Shown: positions 1 through 16,600 of the stretch, piece by piece
Numbering within the stretch: position 1 is the stretch's first letter
Layout of the letters: every line of letters starts with the position of its first letter
NCBI GenBank assembly: GCA_035236585.1
Contig: CP141130.1
Span: 74,409,944-74,473,943, forward strand
Length of the DNA: 64,000 nt
Direction: 5' to 3'
From: Warburgia ugandensis
Taxonomy: Eukaryota; Streptophyta; Magnoliopsida; Canellales; Canellaceae
Translations under genes and position numbers: made by a program
The notes under the pieces: generated by a model
Told to the model about the DNA's origin: nothing
The model's input: only the letters and a program-made list of their open reading frames with translations
Databases searched by the model: none

Positions 1-58
1 CTCCTCTCTCTTTTTCTATTTCTTTCTCCTCTTTCTCTCTCCTCTCTCTTTCACTGGA

Positions 59-78
59 GGTGCGTCCCTAGACGCACC
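59..78. repeat. small perfect hairpin
   Basis: The sequence reads GGTGCGTC, a four-base loop, then GACGCACC, an 8 bp perfect stem. It follows a CT-rich stretch at 1-55. No poly-T or other terminator signature follows, so I give it no function. A related 'gtgcatccaaagatgcgtc' lies at about 109-127. Confidence 0.4.
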
Positions 79-2069
79 CATCATCACAGACTCATAGGGG
101 ACGTCAGGTGCATCCAAAGATGCGTCATCCCCAATAGAAAGGGTTTCCATCTAAAAACCTAGATTGAATTAGACGTTCAATTTCATATGTTTATTAACTT
201 ATCTGAACCGTTAAAAAGATTCATCAAGACATGATCTACAAAAGCTCTAAGCTTATTGGACGATTCACTGGTGAATTCACAGAAAAATTTGCAAATTATG
301 GCTTCTCTGGCACTGGTATCTCTCCGGTGAGGATTTTCTATTTTTTCGACCATCTTATCTTTTTTGGACACTTCCAAGTAGGTCTTCACTCTTTTCTCTT
401 TATTTTTTGATAAAAATTACAATGAATGGGTCACCAGACTTGTTTTTTGGCTGAGTTTTTGGGTGAAACCAGTACTGGTGAACCCATCCCAAAACTCCAT
501 CAAGGACAACTCAAATGAGAAATTTGAGCCATCCAATCGATTCAGGAGGGCCCAAAACCCTAAGAAAAGTGATCATAGTCATTTGCCTTTTTTATTTGGA
601 TGTTGATCCATTGACTGAGTGATTTAACGGTCCAGATTTCGATTATCTCACCAGTCGACATCAATCCACATCGAAGATGCAATCCAAAACGTAACGCAGG
701 AACATTCCCTGCGGGAATGTATCTGTGCATGCGACGCGGTTGAGGAAGACGGTGACGCCACCTACATCCCAGAGACAAAGATGCGGCCCACCTCATTTTT
801 TCGTGTTCTCTCTGTCCAAATCAAATCTAGACAATTGAAATTGATTAAAAAATAATAATTCAAAATTCAATTTAGAACTCATTTTAAGTCCAAATTTAGA
901 TAGCAAGTAACCATTGAATTCCTCTTGATGAGTAGAATCTACTGAACCCATAAAAATGAAGATTTGGGTACTGTAACTTTCTATTAATTGAAAAATCTAT
1001 TACTAATCTCATTTATCAATAAGATCTAGGATGATCAAACCTTATGAATGAAAAGTATTGATGAATTAATGATGATATATCATGAAATTAAGGGTCAGAT
1101 GTGACTGAACTATGAGGAATTGGGATTTAGACCCTTAATGTGATCAAAACCATAGATCTAATAAAGGAAGATTAGATCTGATCGTTGGATCATTATGGAC
1201 ATTTGTTATATACTTAATTATTATTTGAATTGTTAAATTTTAGTTTAATTATCTCTAATTTTATAATAGATTTACTTGATTAGATTTATTTTTGTGATTT
1301 ACAATTCATGTTAAGTAAATATGAAAAATTACATGAAAAATCATCAAAGATGTAATTATTTGAAATCTAGATTTACTTTCATGGATATTTACAATACACG
1401 AATGACATGAACTTAATCTTAGTAAGGGTTACTATAATTAGTAAAAGATAAGGAATGGAATTCACCACCATTTACTTAGCCCATTTAGGAGAATAATAAA
1501 ACTTCCATGAATGACATTATCAATGTTCATGGACTCAAGCAAAATCAAGTAGAAAAGAGACTTAGGGTAAAAAGCTCATACGAACCTTGTAGAAGGTTGA
1601 TTCAGTGCCACTCCAATGAACTCTAAACATCATGGTTATAAGGGCTGCACAAGATCCAAGTGATCTTCCCTCCCCTTCCATTGACATTTGTTGAGGTCTA
1701 AACGCCTTCTTACATGAGCATTATATTAACCACCTTTTGAATAAACTTTAACTAGTAAGTATTAGTCAAATCTAACATAAGGAGGAGCAGTCTAGAATTA
1801 GGAAGAAATAAATCACTTCAACCAGTAAACATAGTAACTGGTTGAGCATTAATAATAATAACATAAAAGGTTAAAGAATTACCAATTAAATTAAACCTTA
1901 AGTAAGATAATTATGATCAAACAAGATCAATTATGAGATCTTAAATGATCAAGAATAATAAAAGAAAAGAATGGATATAGATTTTAGATCAATGTAGATC
2001 AATATGTAAATGATCTAAATCCTTGATCAATGTGATTCAAGGAAAAGATATCAAGATCATTGTTGATTG
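79..2069. other. intergenic, AT-rich, no gene seen
   Basis: Only short ORFs without recognisable domains occur here. From about 840 onward the sequence is strongly AT-rich, with many scattered GATC-containing words such as 'agatct' and 'tgatca'. This looks like old repeat debris, but I could not assign a family. Confidence 0.5.
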
Positions 2070-2071
2070 TT

Positions 2072-2140
2072 TTACCGCAAGTGCATGGGCTATTGTAGGG
2101 TAGCTTATGCAAGTACGGGTTGATCCCACGAGGACTTGAT
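2072..2140 (+). mobile_element. possible retrotransposon-associated motif
   Basis: The stretch contains 'taccgcaagtgcatggg' followed by 'caagtacgggttgatccca' and 'cgaggactt'. From memory, closely similar wording recurs in non-coding parts of plant LTR retrotransposons. No LTR pair, gag or pol coding was found around it, so at most this is a fragment. Confidence 0.3.
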
Positions 2141-2849
2141 TTAAAATGGAGTTTTCAATAAAATCTAATTATTTAAAATTAAAAATAAATCACTCACAAT
2201 TACTGAAATTATTAAAATGAGAATCAATGTTCAGATCAATAAACTTCTCAAAAATACAGAATTTTCAGTTCTTAAAGAAAACAAACAAAATCAAATAATG
2301 AAAAAAAACTACTTCCCTAGATCAATTTTCATCAAAATCTTCACTTATGGTCTTCTAAAAGCTGATCCTCCTTTACAGATATCTTCAACCCATTCTTGAT
2401 TAGTGATCCAACGGTCGGATTTGACAGATTCTTCAAAATGGTCAAGATCTGGGCTAAATTGTGATTTCAAGATTTGGACGGTTCAGATTGATTTATGGAT
2501 TTCAGATCTAAGATTAGAAGCATTGGTTATTTTTAGGGATGTCCTAAGAATGAACCTGTAAAATTAATTTGAATTCCGTTAAGAAACAAAGGAGAAATAG
2601 AGGATTTTGTTTTGATTAAGGCTAAACCGTTAAGAGGTTAGGCCTTGATTGATCTGTCTCAGATTGGACAGTTCCTGGATAAGAAAAACGCAGATAAAAC
2701 AAAACCGGAATAAAGCAGGACACAGATGGAATTAAACTGGGGACACATATGGAATTAACCAGAAAGAACAGATTTGTAATTTCGTTTAAAAGAGGAGGGC
2801 AAAACTGGAATTTGATAAAAATCTGGTTTTTAAGAGAAAAACCAGACGA

Positions 2850-3790
2850 AATCCCGGTGAAGAAAGGGAGAAACGAACGAGGGAGAAGAGAAGGAAGAAA
2901 GGGAAGAGAGGAGAAGGGAAGAAGAGAGGAAGGAGGGAGGGAAACCCGTTTCAGTTTCCTTCCCCGGGACGTCTGACGACGACGGGGACCGACTGACGAC
3001 GATGTGTAGACGAAGAGGGAAGGAAGAGTGGCCGCCCGGGCTAGTGAGCAGAGGAAAAAAACGGGGAAGATGGGTCTGGCGACTGAACAAAGGATGGACA
3101 GAGGAGAGGCTGAAGCAAGGGGAGAACTGACAAGAGAATGAACGGAAAAGAAAAATAAGATTCTGGTGACAATCACTAGTCTTAGATCGACGGCCACCTG
3201 GGTTTCTTATGGCCTTCGAATGGATGGAATGGTCGGGCACGACGGCTTGAAGGTGACTGGTCAGGAAGAGGGGAAAAGATGAGAGAGAGGGAGAAAGCGG
3301 GGTCGGGCAGAGTGGGAGAGAGGCAGAGGTGGAGAAAAGAAAAAAAGAAAGGGAGAGAGCAGAGGAAGAAGAGAGAAGGGTTCAAAAGTTGGGAAGTGAG
3401 AGAGGATAAAAAATACGTTGAGAAGGGAGAGGGGAAGAGGTCTGGGGCAAGGAGGTGGGCGTGAGAGAAGGGAGTAAAGAGTAAGATGAGAAGAGAGAAA
3501 GAATATAAGAAGAGAGAGTTGGGCACGTGAGAATGAGGAAGGGAAAAAGAGAAAGGAAAGAAGGAAAAAGAAAGAGGAGAAGGAAAATGAAAGAAAGAAA
3601 AGAGGAAAAGGAAGGGAAAAAGGAAGAGGAAAAGGAAAAAGAAAGAAAAGAGAAAAGAAAGGAAAAAGAAAGAAAAGAAAAGAAAAGGAAGGAAAAAGAA
3701 AAGAAAGAAAAGGAGTGGGAAAGGAAAGAGAGAATGAAGGAAAGAAAAAGAGAATAAGGAGGGAAAGAGGAAGAAAAGGAAAGAGAAGTG
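2850..3790. repeat. purine-rich low-complexity tract (GA-rich on + strand)
   Basis: About 940 bp is overwhelmingly A and G on the + strand. It is most extreme at 3530-3790, where runs of gaaa, ggaa and aagaaa dominate. Both strands have open frames only because the composition is biased: Lys/Arg/Glu-rich on + and Ser/Phe/Leu/Pro-rich on -. These are not credible proteins. Polypurine tracts of this kind can form triplex (H-) DNA and are a common feature of retrotransposon leaders or plant promoters; here neither role is shown. Confidence 0.75.
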
Positions 3791-4862
3791 GGGGAAAGAG
3801 TTGCCCTTTACATGTTCTTTCCATTTTGTCCATGATTTCTATTTCATCTATCTCCATGGGTGATCTAGTCCATCCATTGCCCTTTAAGATGATCTGCACC
3901 ATTATCTTTTACTCGTATCCATCCGTGCGTCCTTTGGTTGATCTGCAAAAGAAAAGCCTAAATTAGAATCATCTGAACCGCACATTGTCATCTAATAAAC
4001 TATAATGATCATCTGACCGTTGATTTTGACAAATTAAGGTTTGGATGGTCAATTAGATTTATATTCAAAATCAAGCTAAGTTTTATAAAATTAAACGGTT
4101 AGATGATCTAATTGAACGCTAAATTAGGGAAATTTTGACCAAAATTAAACACTTAACAATCATCATCTTAAGGGATGATCAAAAGATCAAACTTAGATCA
4201 ACATAAGATCAACATAAACTAGAAGATAGAGGATCTAAACCCTTGATCTTGATCAACAACTACGAACTATTGAAATATCAAAAAGATCAAAGGAATCTAT
4301 AAAAATCAAAATCAATGAGATGTAGGATTAGACAATACTTAGATCTAACAGATCAAAAGTTAATCTAACTGTCAGATTTATAAGATCAATAGTTAGAAAC
4401 ACTATCTGAAAGAGATAGATGAAAGAATACAAGGAGATCTAGATCCTTAATATTAATCAAAGAACAAGAATGAAAAGATCAGACATATCTTGAAAGAAGA
4501 TAAACATACTCAAAGAAAGATAAATATAAGAGTATCTAAAATTATGATAGATAATAACATCATGTATGAATTGACAGATTTCATACATCGATCAAGATCG
4601 CAAAAGATCTTAAGGAGTGGGATTACCACCTTTTGAGGTAGTTGGAATCTTGAGAATACATTGTATGAATGTGAAAGATCTATATGATAAACATGATCTT
4701 ACGAAAATAGTTGTCATTTAGAATGTGTATAAAATTGTAGAATATAATTATTAAATGTGTAGTGACTGAATGAGAATGATATCATGCTTAGAATTATCTG
4801 ATTACTATTTAATGTTAGAATAAAATTGTCTACTTAGGTTAAATACATAATAAATACTAGGA
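3791..4862. other. intergenic, AT-rich, no gene seen
   Basis: The stretch has many 'gatcaa' and 'agatct' words, like 1-2 kb, and no ORF with recognisable content. Probably old repeat DNA. Confidence 0.5.
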
Positions 4863-5170
4863 TACCATTTATATGAATGGTTATCCCTACACTTAGATAT
4901 GAAATTACATCATTGGTATATGAATACCAAAATTAAGGAAAATAAGTATCATTTATATTAAATGATTATCCCTAAACTTAATATGAAAAGGCTGAATTAA
5001 TGAACAAGGGTATCATTTATATCAAATGATTATCCCTGCACTTAAATTACATCTTTGGTATATTAATACCAAATTAAAGAAAATGGGTATCATTTACAGA
5101 AAATGATTATCCCTAAACTTAGATGAGAATATAAAGTTAATGAACATGGGTATCATTAACATTCCCTAAA
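4863..5170. repeat. degenerate minisatellite, composite unit of about 140-150 bp
   Basis: A core of the form 'tatcatttatat...aatgattatccctaaactta' recurs with starts near 4863, 4947, 5011, 5087 and 5151. The spacings are about 84, 64, 76 and 64 bp. The alternation means the true repeat is a doublet made of two related half-units. Copies are diverged and the last is truncated. Confidence 0.65.
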
Positions 5171-6412
5171 CTTATATGTGAGATTATATCCTTGTTATAA
5201 GTATTCCAAAATATGAGGATGGTGAGGTAAGTTTTTGTAAACAGATAAATCATCTACTAGTATTAATATTAATTTCCATATAGGCATCTAGGCCTGTGGA
5301 TTTTTTTATTTTTTTTTACATGCATAGGCCTGGGGATACTATGTTAGGATAGTTGTAGGGTTTGGCTACCTGCTCTCTAAAACTAATTATGATATGGATA
5401 CCATGCCTAAAGAAGGCAAAATTTGGGTGGGGCAATTATGGGAAGGCCGCCATTGTGACAGCAACGAACATGTATATTGTATATTCCACACTTGGTATCA
5501 GTGGATTAATTGGAAGTTATCTGGGTGCACTATTATGGGTTGAACTGCAACATAGTAGTCCTTTGAGTATTTTTGTATTATGATGCATGGTATGATGAAA
5601 TGCCTTATGATATGTTATGATGAAATGCCTAGTAAATGCTTATTACCATATTTCCCATGAAGAAATGTTTTCCAACAGAGGCTGGATGATTATTCAGTCT
5701 AGGTATGAATATTATGATATTATTATTGAAGATATTAACTATTTTTCAAGGTTTTAACTATTTATATATAAGGTATTATTGTGAGTTGTTAGAGAATACT
5801 CATAGAAGATTTTACATGAGAAATTATATAATAGAATTATCATTCATAGTATGGCTCAAGGAAATTGAATTACTTGATTTATATGGAATATGATGAATAT
5901 GAATATTGGATTTATGAAACATTTATTGAATTATATATTGTGTTGTAAATTCCATATGTTTCTTAAATCCCCTACCAAGCATAGTTTGCTGAGTTATTGT
6001 AAATGTTTGAATGTTTACAATATCTCAGATATAAATAGAAAGGAATGAATGGATACAACAAGGGAATACGACAACCATACTATTGATCAAGGTTATATAC
6101 GATTATGAAAAGTTTGTATTGTAATTTGAATTTGTATGCTTTGGACATCATATGCAATAAAGGGGTTGTGTATGTGAACCACTAGATTGATCCTACTATT
6201 TTTAATAAATGAATTTCTATTGAGTAATTCAATAGAAATATATGTTATATACAAAAATATGTATATATGTATCAGCGTGAAAAGTGACATTCTAGTTTTT
6301 AAAAAAAGAATTTTAAAGAAAATATTTTTGCTTTTGAATTTTTAAATTTTTTACAAATTTGGCTATCTACCGTTTGAAAATAAACATGAAAAAGTGTTTG
6401 AAAAACCCGAGT
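5171..6412. other. intergenic, no gene seen
   Basis: AT-rich sequence with short ORFs only. None has a recognisable domain, start context or splice pattern. Confidence 0.5.
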
Positions 6413-6773
6413 TGTCACATGTAAGAAGAGGGATACCCAGGTCTCATAGCCAACTCATCTCCCTCTCTCGAAGCGATGTGGAACTAACTCTCAAGGTCTC
6501 CCACAACATGCCATCCTACTCGAGTCCCTCACCCCTCTTAGGCTTCACCCCCTTCAGACAGACCTACAAGCCCCCTTAGGACTCAAGGAGGACGATAGGC
6601 TATGGGTAACCCTAAGAGTTACTCCCACATTGCTCAGGAAGAGGGAGTTGGGTTAGCTATAAGACTTGGGTATCTCTCTTAGTACATACATGTTTTCTTA
6701 TAAGGAAAAGCAAAACTATGAGGCTTTGACTAAAGCAGAATATATATGTACCATTGGGACCAAGGGTGTTACA
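6413..6773. mobile_element. possible solo LTR-like segment (weak)
   Basis: The segment begins TGTCAC and ends GTTACA, which would suit the TG...CA ends of an LTR. It is clearly less AT-rich than its flanks and contains 'cccacattgctcagg', a phrase I associate with plant LTRs. No 5 bp target duplication is visible at these limits, so boundaries and identity are uncertain. Confidence 0.25.
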
Positions 6774-7689
6774 CATCTAGAGGTAAGTATGTACTAAAGC
6801 ACATAAAATAATACTAATTAGGTCTTTTTTATGTGTTTTTGTAGCGACACCAACCCCCCAAGTCCACGATTTAACATAATCAAGCGTAGTGATTGGGCTA
6901 AGCAAGGCCTACGTGGCCTTCATTTTTTTCTTTCTTTCATAATATATATCATAGCACAAGTATTGAGAGAGCTAAGTGCTCTTGTCCTATGCACTTATGC
7001 ATTTAACTAATAAAATTCTTCTTCTCTTTTAACTACTGAGTTCTACCTAAATTTCGACAGAGTCTCCCCTATTTTTCGGACTTATGCATTTAACACATGC
7101 AATGCAGTTTACCTGATAGACAATATAACAATTACAAAGCCCCTAAAGGAGACTCAATCTTCCACCTATCCACTTGACTGGTACCTGCAAAATAATAAGG
7201 TGAGCTGTGAAGCCCAGTAAGGGAAAAGAACTAAAGCCATGGATATCCTATCATTCTTATTGAGCTTAACTAAACAACACATTCAAATATAACTATGGGG
7301 CATTCATTTCCATTTTAGCCAGTCATCGACAAGTAACTAGCATGCATCATCAGATATAACATATTGGCAGCAGAATAGAATTATTGTTTATTCCAAATTC
7401 AACTATGAAGCAATAACCATAGCATGCAAATCACCCATGCAATATCAAATTCTTAATCATGTCCAACCATAGGACTTTTAAAGTAGAAAATTGAGCCAAT
7501 GCAATAACACTTCCCCATTCATGTCCAACCATAGGACATTCATTTCTATTTCAACAGACAAGTAATTATGGACTTTATTTGAATTTAAAGATGCAAAACC
7601 ATAGTATAATATTCAACAAAGTCGCATATTCATTTAATGGTTTCCTTAACAATAGTAAATAGGCATGACATCATCACCGTGATATAATA
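6774..7689. other. intergenic, no gene seen
   Basis: Non-coding sequence. A short internal similarity ('gtccaaccataggac') appears at about 7460 and 7523, hinting at further decayed tandem structure leading into the minisatellite downstream. Confidence 0.45.
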
Positions 7690-8275
7690 GTCATCTCCCT
7701 CAAGGTTTACCATCTTGGGATAGGCCACTATGAGTAACATACATAAGCAACTTGGCCCTCAGGGTTTATCATCTTGTGCGGCTCTACGGTGATTCCAAAG
7801 AACTAGGCAGCCATTTCCCTCAAGGTTTACCATCTTGGGAGACTCAAGTCTACTAGCTCATCCCTCATGGTTTACCATCTTGGGAGACTCAAGTCTATCA
7901 GTTCATCCCTTAGGGCTTACCATCTTGGGCGGCTCCAACGTGATTCCAAAAGACTAGGCAGCCATTTTCCTTAAGGTTTACCATCTTTGGAGGCTCAATA
8001 CCTGACAACTCATCCCTTAGGGCTTACCATCTTGGGCGACTTCACTGTGATTCCAAAGAACCAGGCAGCCCTTTCCCTCAAGGTTTACCATCTTGGGAGG
8101 CTCAATAACCGACAATCCGTTCCTCAGGGTTTACCATCTTGGGCAATACTATCTTGGGTGACTCCACTGTAGTCGCAAGCAACCAGGTAGCCTTTTTCCT
8201 CAGGGTTTACCATCTTGGAAGGCATCATCATAGCTTACCAGCCCTCAAAGCTTACTATCTTGGGATTGACCATTT
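7690..8275. repeat. minisatellite with core 'taccatcttggg', composite unit of about 107 bp
   Basis: A core close to 'ccctcaaggtttaccat' plus 'cttggg' occurs eleven times, near 7706, 7764, 7826, 7871, 7916, 7978, 8022, 8084, 8129, 8207 and 8252. Spacing alternates mainly between about 45 and about 62 bp. The longer spacer carries 'gtgattccaaa...aggcagcc' and the shorter one 'ctcaa...tca'. The array is therefore a higher-order repeat of two half-units. An ORF at 7987-8172 is only a read-through of the repeat. Confidence 0.85.
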
Positions 8276-10441
<2,166 letters not shown>

Positions 10442-10906
10442 GTAATAACACATTTTTCATCCTATTATGTAGCTTGCAAAAAAATTGCTTACATAAGAAA
10501 AACAAGTAAAGTCCATGACAATAAATAAGAAAAAAGGTTCAAGTTTGGAGCTTGAATAAATGAAAATTCTATGAATAAGAATTAGCAAGTTTTAAGATGC
10601 ATCAATGGAAAATTTTTATGCTAACTTAGGGCTCTCTTAAGATCTCTAAATTGGGCATTTTCTTATGGGAAAGGCTAATATTGAGGTAGTTACGCAAGAG
10701 AGAAAGGGTGATAGAACTTGGACAGATTTGAGAGATTCTAAGGAGAGAAATAAGGGAAGCTACCTAGATAGACCAATGAGAGTGAACTGAAGGAAGATAG
10801 ATTAGTGAGAGCACTTCACATTAGAAGAAGGAAAATCATATTTTTATAAGAGGAAGGGGGCTCCTTTTGGACATCCAACATCGGTTGGAGTCTCCTACAA
10901 AGGGAG

Positions 10907-12848
<1,942 letters not shown>

Positions 12849-13021
12849 AGCAACTCGGTGCATGAAGCTTCCACACATGTAGGGTTTAAGAAGGGGTGGA
12901 CTATTAAGGATCTACTACGAAGCCTTAACTTACACTTTTACAAGAGGCTATTACCATGCCTTGAAGCTTTGATCTCAAGGTCATATGATGATAACTTTAT
13001 TGTCGCGCCCAAGCTCCCCTT
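12849..13021 (-). mobile_element. Au-type SINE copy, - strand
   Basis: Read on the - strand, this has the Au-SINE layout: a 5' 'ggggagcttgg' head with a degenerate A box, a B-box region (ggtcac-gggttcaa in better copies, here 'accttgagatcaaagctt'), a 'cttgtaaaag' middle, and a 3' part ending in the complement of 'cggtgcatgaagcttcc'. The copy is diverged. tRNA-derived SINEs are non-autonomous and move with LINE proteins. Confidence 0.75.
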
Positions 13022-13424
13022 TAACAACTTCCTCCAACAATATCCAACAAAGCATGGCACTCAATAGTGCCTACAGCGGCCTAAACATATCTAAGAGCAT
13101 CTTGGTGGTTAGTTATGAGTCTGATGTCAAAAGGAGATCTTTCAGGAGTGGAAAATACAACTGTAAATTTTTCGGCTTTTGTAATACTATGGTTTCTATG
13201 TTGTTGTAGGAGGAACTTCATTTGCTTTACTATAACTTAATTTGTTTTTTGAATAGTCTTACGAGGTTATGTTCAATGTGGTCTGCAATGTTATGTATGA
13301 CTAATTATTTTTCTTGTAATGAGAAGTTTTAGCTTGAAATTTCATGCACCATGTTAAAAATTTTAATTGTCTTTATTGTAGAATCTATGATCTATGTGTT
13401 GTCCTCTTCTCCCTTCTTGTGAAT
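13022..13424. other. intergenic, no gene seen
   Basis: Nothing recognisable between the SINE and the coding-like fragment that follows. Confidence 0.45.
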
Positions 13425-13656
13425 AGAGCATTTGCCACAGTTTCCACATTTGCAACTATGGCTTGGCCTTGCTGTTGTTGGCACTGTAGAACTTGGAGAC
13501 ATTGTAGAGCCCTCTCTTATCAAGGCAGCAACATCAAATGTTCCTCTTAGATGGAGTGGTGTTCCTGGCGAGAAGAATGGGAAGCCACTAAAAGTTGATA
13601 TTACTAGTTATAAGGCTACATCTATCCAATCTTGTTTAGGCACAAGTAAATGGTAA
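13425..13656 (+). pseudogene. unidentified coding-like fragment
   Basis: One frame reads through about 75 codons of balanced amino-acid composition, including LWLGLAVVGTVELGDIVEPS, then SGVPGEKNGKPLKVDITSY, before stopping at TAA (13654-13656). The composition is much more protein-like than the surrounding AT-rich ORFs, suggesting an exon or exon relic. I do not recognise the family. I could not find flanking exons with confidence, so this may be a detached fragment. Confidence 0.35.
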
Positions 13657-16600
13657 CTGGCACTACATTTGCTCTTTATAACATTTTGTTGCTAAGTTAA
13701 TATTTTTAGAGACATTTGAGGATTTACATAATGATGTAGTTTAAGAAACAATTTTCAGTACTGATGACCTTGAAAATGAGCTGGGTATGAAAAGTGATGG
13801 AACACAATGCAGTAAAAAATGTAGTATTACAAAATAATTCTAATTTTAAAAAATAGTGATGTAAGGGCTTCCAATTGATTGCATAGTCATGGGAAAAAAA
13901 AAATCTTATTGAAAAAGCTCTTACAATGGTAGACTTCTAATTGGAAACTGTTTCTCTAATAACTTTGTGCTATCTAGTTTACTGAAGCTGTTTGAGGTTA
14001 TTTCACCATATATGAAATAGGTTCATCTCATTCTGTCCCTTTTGTATTCTTATGTATATTTTCTAGTTCAACTGTCTTTCCTTTTTATTCAAGCAATATA
14101 ATAAACCAATACTTTGTTGGTGGCTAGCTTGGTGCTTCAACTCTATTCTATTAAGAAAAGATAAAGAAGTACTATTAGTAATATATCATCTAAAGTTCTA
14201 CACTTGGTTGCTTCAGAACCTATCTGTGTTAGTTGATGCAATTGTGAGCTATTTAAAACTAAATCACTCATCACCCTATATCATTCATCATTGCAATAAC
14301 AAGTTTTCTATTTGTAATGTGGACTTCTTATGGTGATTGCTACCATGGCACATAACACACATCTTGAGACCTCTTAGCTTATGATTTAGTTGACTTGCAT
14401 GATATGTTTCACATGTTGCTCTTCGTAATATCTAGCAGATGTTTTTTCCAAGTGTTCAATGGTATAGATTCATTAACATCATCAACCACATACCGACCAT
14501 ATAATGCTATGTATCCTAATTTTAAAAAAAATTGCGCATCTTAATTGGTCTACCACTAAAAAGGTAACCGTAGCATCATATGGAGAAAGATTCTTTAATT
14601 CGTAATTTTACTTCTCCAAATTCAGACACTAAAAATGACACCAAATAATTTAACGTGGAATATTTTTGTTAAGGAAAAAGCACTTAGGGTGAAGTTTACA
14701 TGGGTTTTACATAAATTGTACTAGTGATTTTATTACTGTCTCTAATGAGGTTTATATCATAACTCGTAGGCTAAGGTTAAGTGGTCTTAAGGTATTATTT
14801 CTACTTATGCGTATATTTGGCTTATATTATAATGTGATGACTAGTAACTATTTTACTTTTGGTTTGCTGTAGGGTGCTATAAGACTTCATTTTTAATGTA
14901 ATATTGAACAAAGGAAGACCAACACCTGCTAATCTATAGAGTATCTATCCAGATATGAATGCTAATGAAGGAATGGCTAATGGTTTTTACTACTCAGATT
15001 TAGCTTGGGTCAACTTGCAGGTACTTTGGTACCCTTGTTACATTTGCCATTGCTATTAATCCTCATTAATTTTTTGTTCTACTTATGAATGATATATTTC
15101 TATTGTTTACATGAGAATCGTATATATACATAAGGCACACGTGCAAAAGGGCATTTCTATCATATTAATTAAATGTGTGTGGCTACCCTTGTACCCTTGT
15201 ATACATGCATCATATGGTGATGTCTTACTCTCCTTTCATCTTCTCTTCTCTGTCTCTATTTACAAATTTCATCCATGGGAATCTTCTTCAAGAGATAGTG
15301 TAGCCTTCTTCACAAAGTGCCAACTAGGTTTTCCTCAACCCTAATAAAAACAACTTGCTTTCTTTGTCTATGTATTTATGTTCCTCCTAAAGCAATGTAT
15401 AGTATCCAGTTCTACTGCAAAGGTTGATAAGGTCATGGTTGTAGCACTAGCAATACTCACATTGCTCACATGAAAGTGGTATTCACTTTAGGTGTTACCT
15501 TTATTCTAGCTCACATAGAATTTAGTAATGTAGTGAAAGCAAGTTCTATTACTTTCTTACAAATATGGGAGAGTATGTACTTGCCTACTAAAGCACAGGG
15601 GTCATTCTCATAGAGTATGTATTCCATAAATTCTAAGGTACATAGTCAAAAATTTTGATGATTAGGTGTGCAATTCTTTTCTAGGGTGTCAAAATATGAC
15701 ACATGTTGCATTATGCAGTTTGGCATCTTTCTCATATACTTATTTTTTTTCCCTGTATTTTGGAAAAAAAAAGAGGTTATACTCACAAGACATTTTCATC
15801 AATAAAGGCTCTTTAATTATTATTTTTTGAAAGCAGAAATTTATGTAGCAGCCCAAGTTTCACCCACATTAGGCTGCATCCACCACTTTTTTGATTATTT
15901 TTTTTTGCTTTTTGTAATACTAGTCTTTTCAAAATGCTTTATATTTCTACTAGTATAAACACGTGCACATGCATTCAATTGAGTGGCTGAGTTAAAAACA
16001 GCCACCTTATGCATGGGGTCACCGATGACGCATGTGCATATATTATGCATGTCAAGACATTGCTCGCACTTACTTACAAGCATTTGACTCCTTAGGAAAA
16101 GTGGCTTAAGCCATATGACATGTATGCTTGGTATTCGCTTATAAGGTTGTAAATGGTAAACCTAAAAATGAAAAAATGACAGGAACCATACCAAAAAATA
16201 GCGTGTTGTTATTGAATTGGAACTAACTTTATGTATTGGTTTTCATTTCAAAGAACCAATGTTTCACACCAAGGTACTCGAACTGGAATTGAGAATCTTA
16301 AGATCATAAATTAATAGACTAGAATGCCCTTATATGTTTTTTTAAACTTGTATGATCAGGTTAAAAAGTAATTTAAAGTTAAATAAATTTTAATAATAAT
16401 AATAAATTTTTCATAGTATATAATTTTAAATTTATTTCTTTGTAATGTTAGCACCTAGTTTTGAGATTTTTTATCAATAAAATGTTGTGATTTATTTATA
16501 AATCAATATTTTGATGCAAAAAATTAGATAAGAATTAGGGGCAGGGGAAATGAAATCTATACTCCCCGCCAAAACCTATCAATTCTTTACTTCTTTTTCC

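Noticed and set aside
2622-3966. Several overlapping ORFs of 60-213 aa on both strands
   Set aside because: They arise from the purine-rich composition (few stop codons), encode Lys/Glu/Arg or Ser/Phe/Leu/Pro runs and have no family signature.
6413-6773. A full LTR retrotransposon at this place
   Set aside because: No second LTR, primer-binding site, polyprotein coding or target duplication was found; kept only as a weak LTR-like segment.
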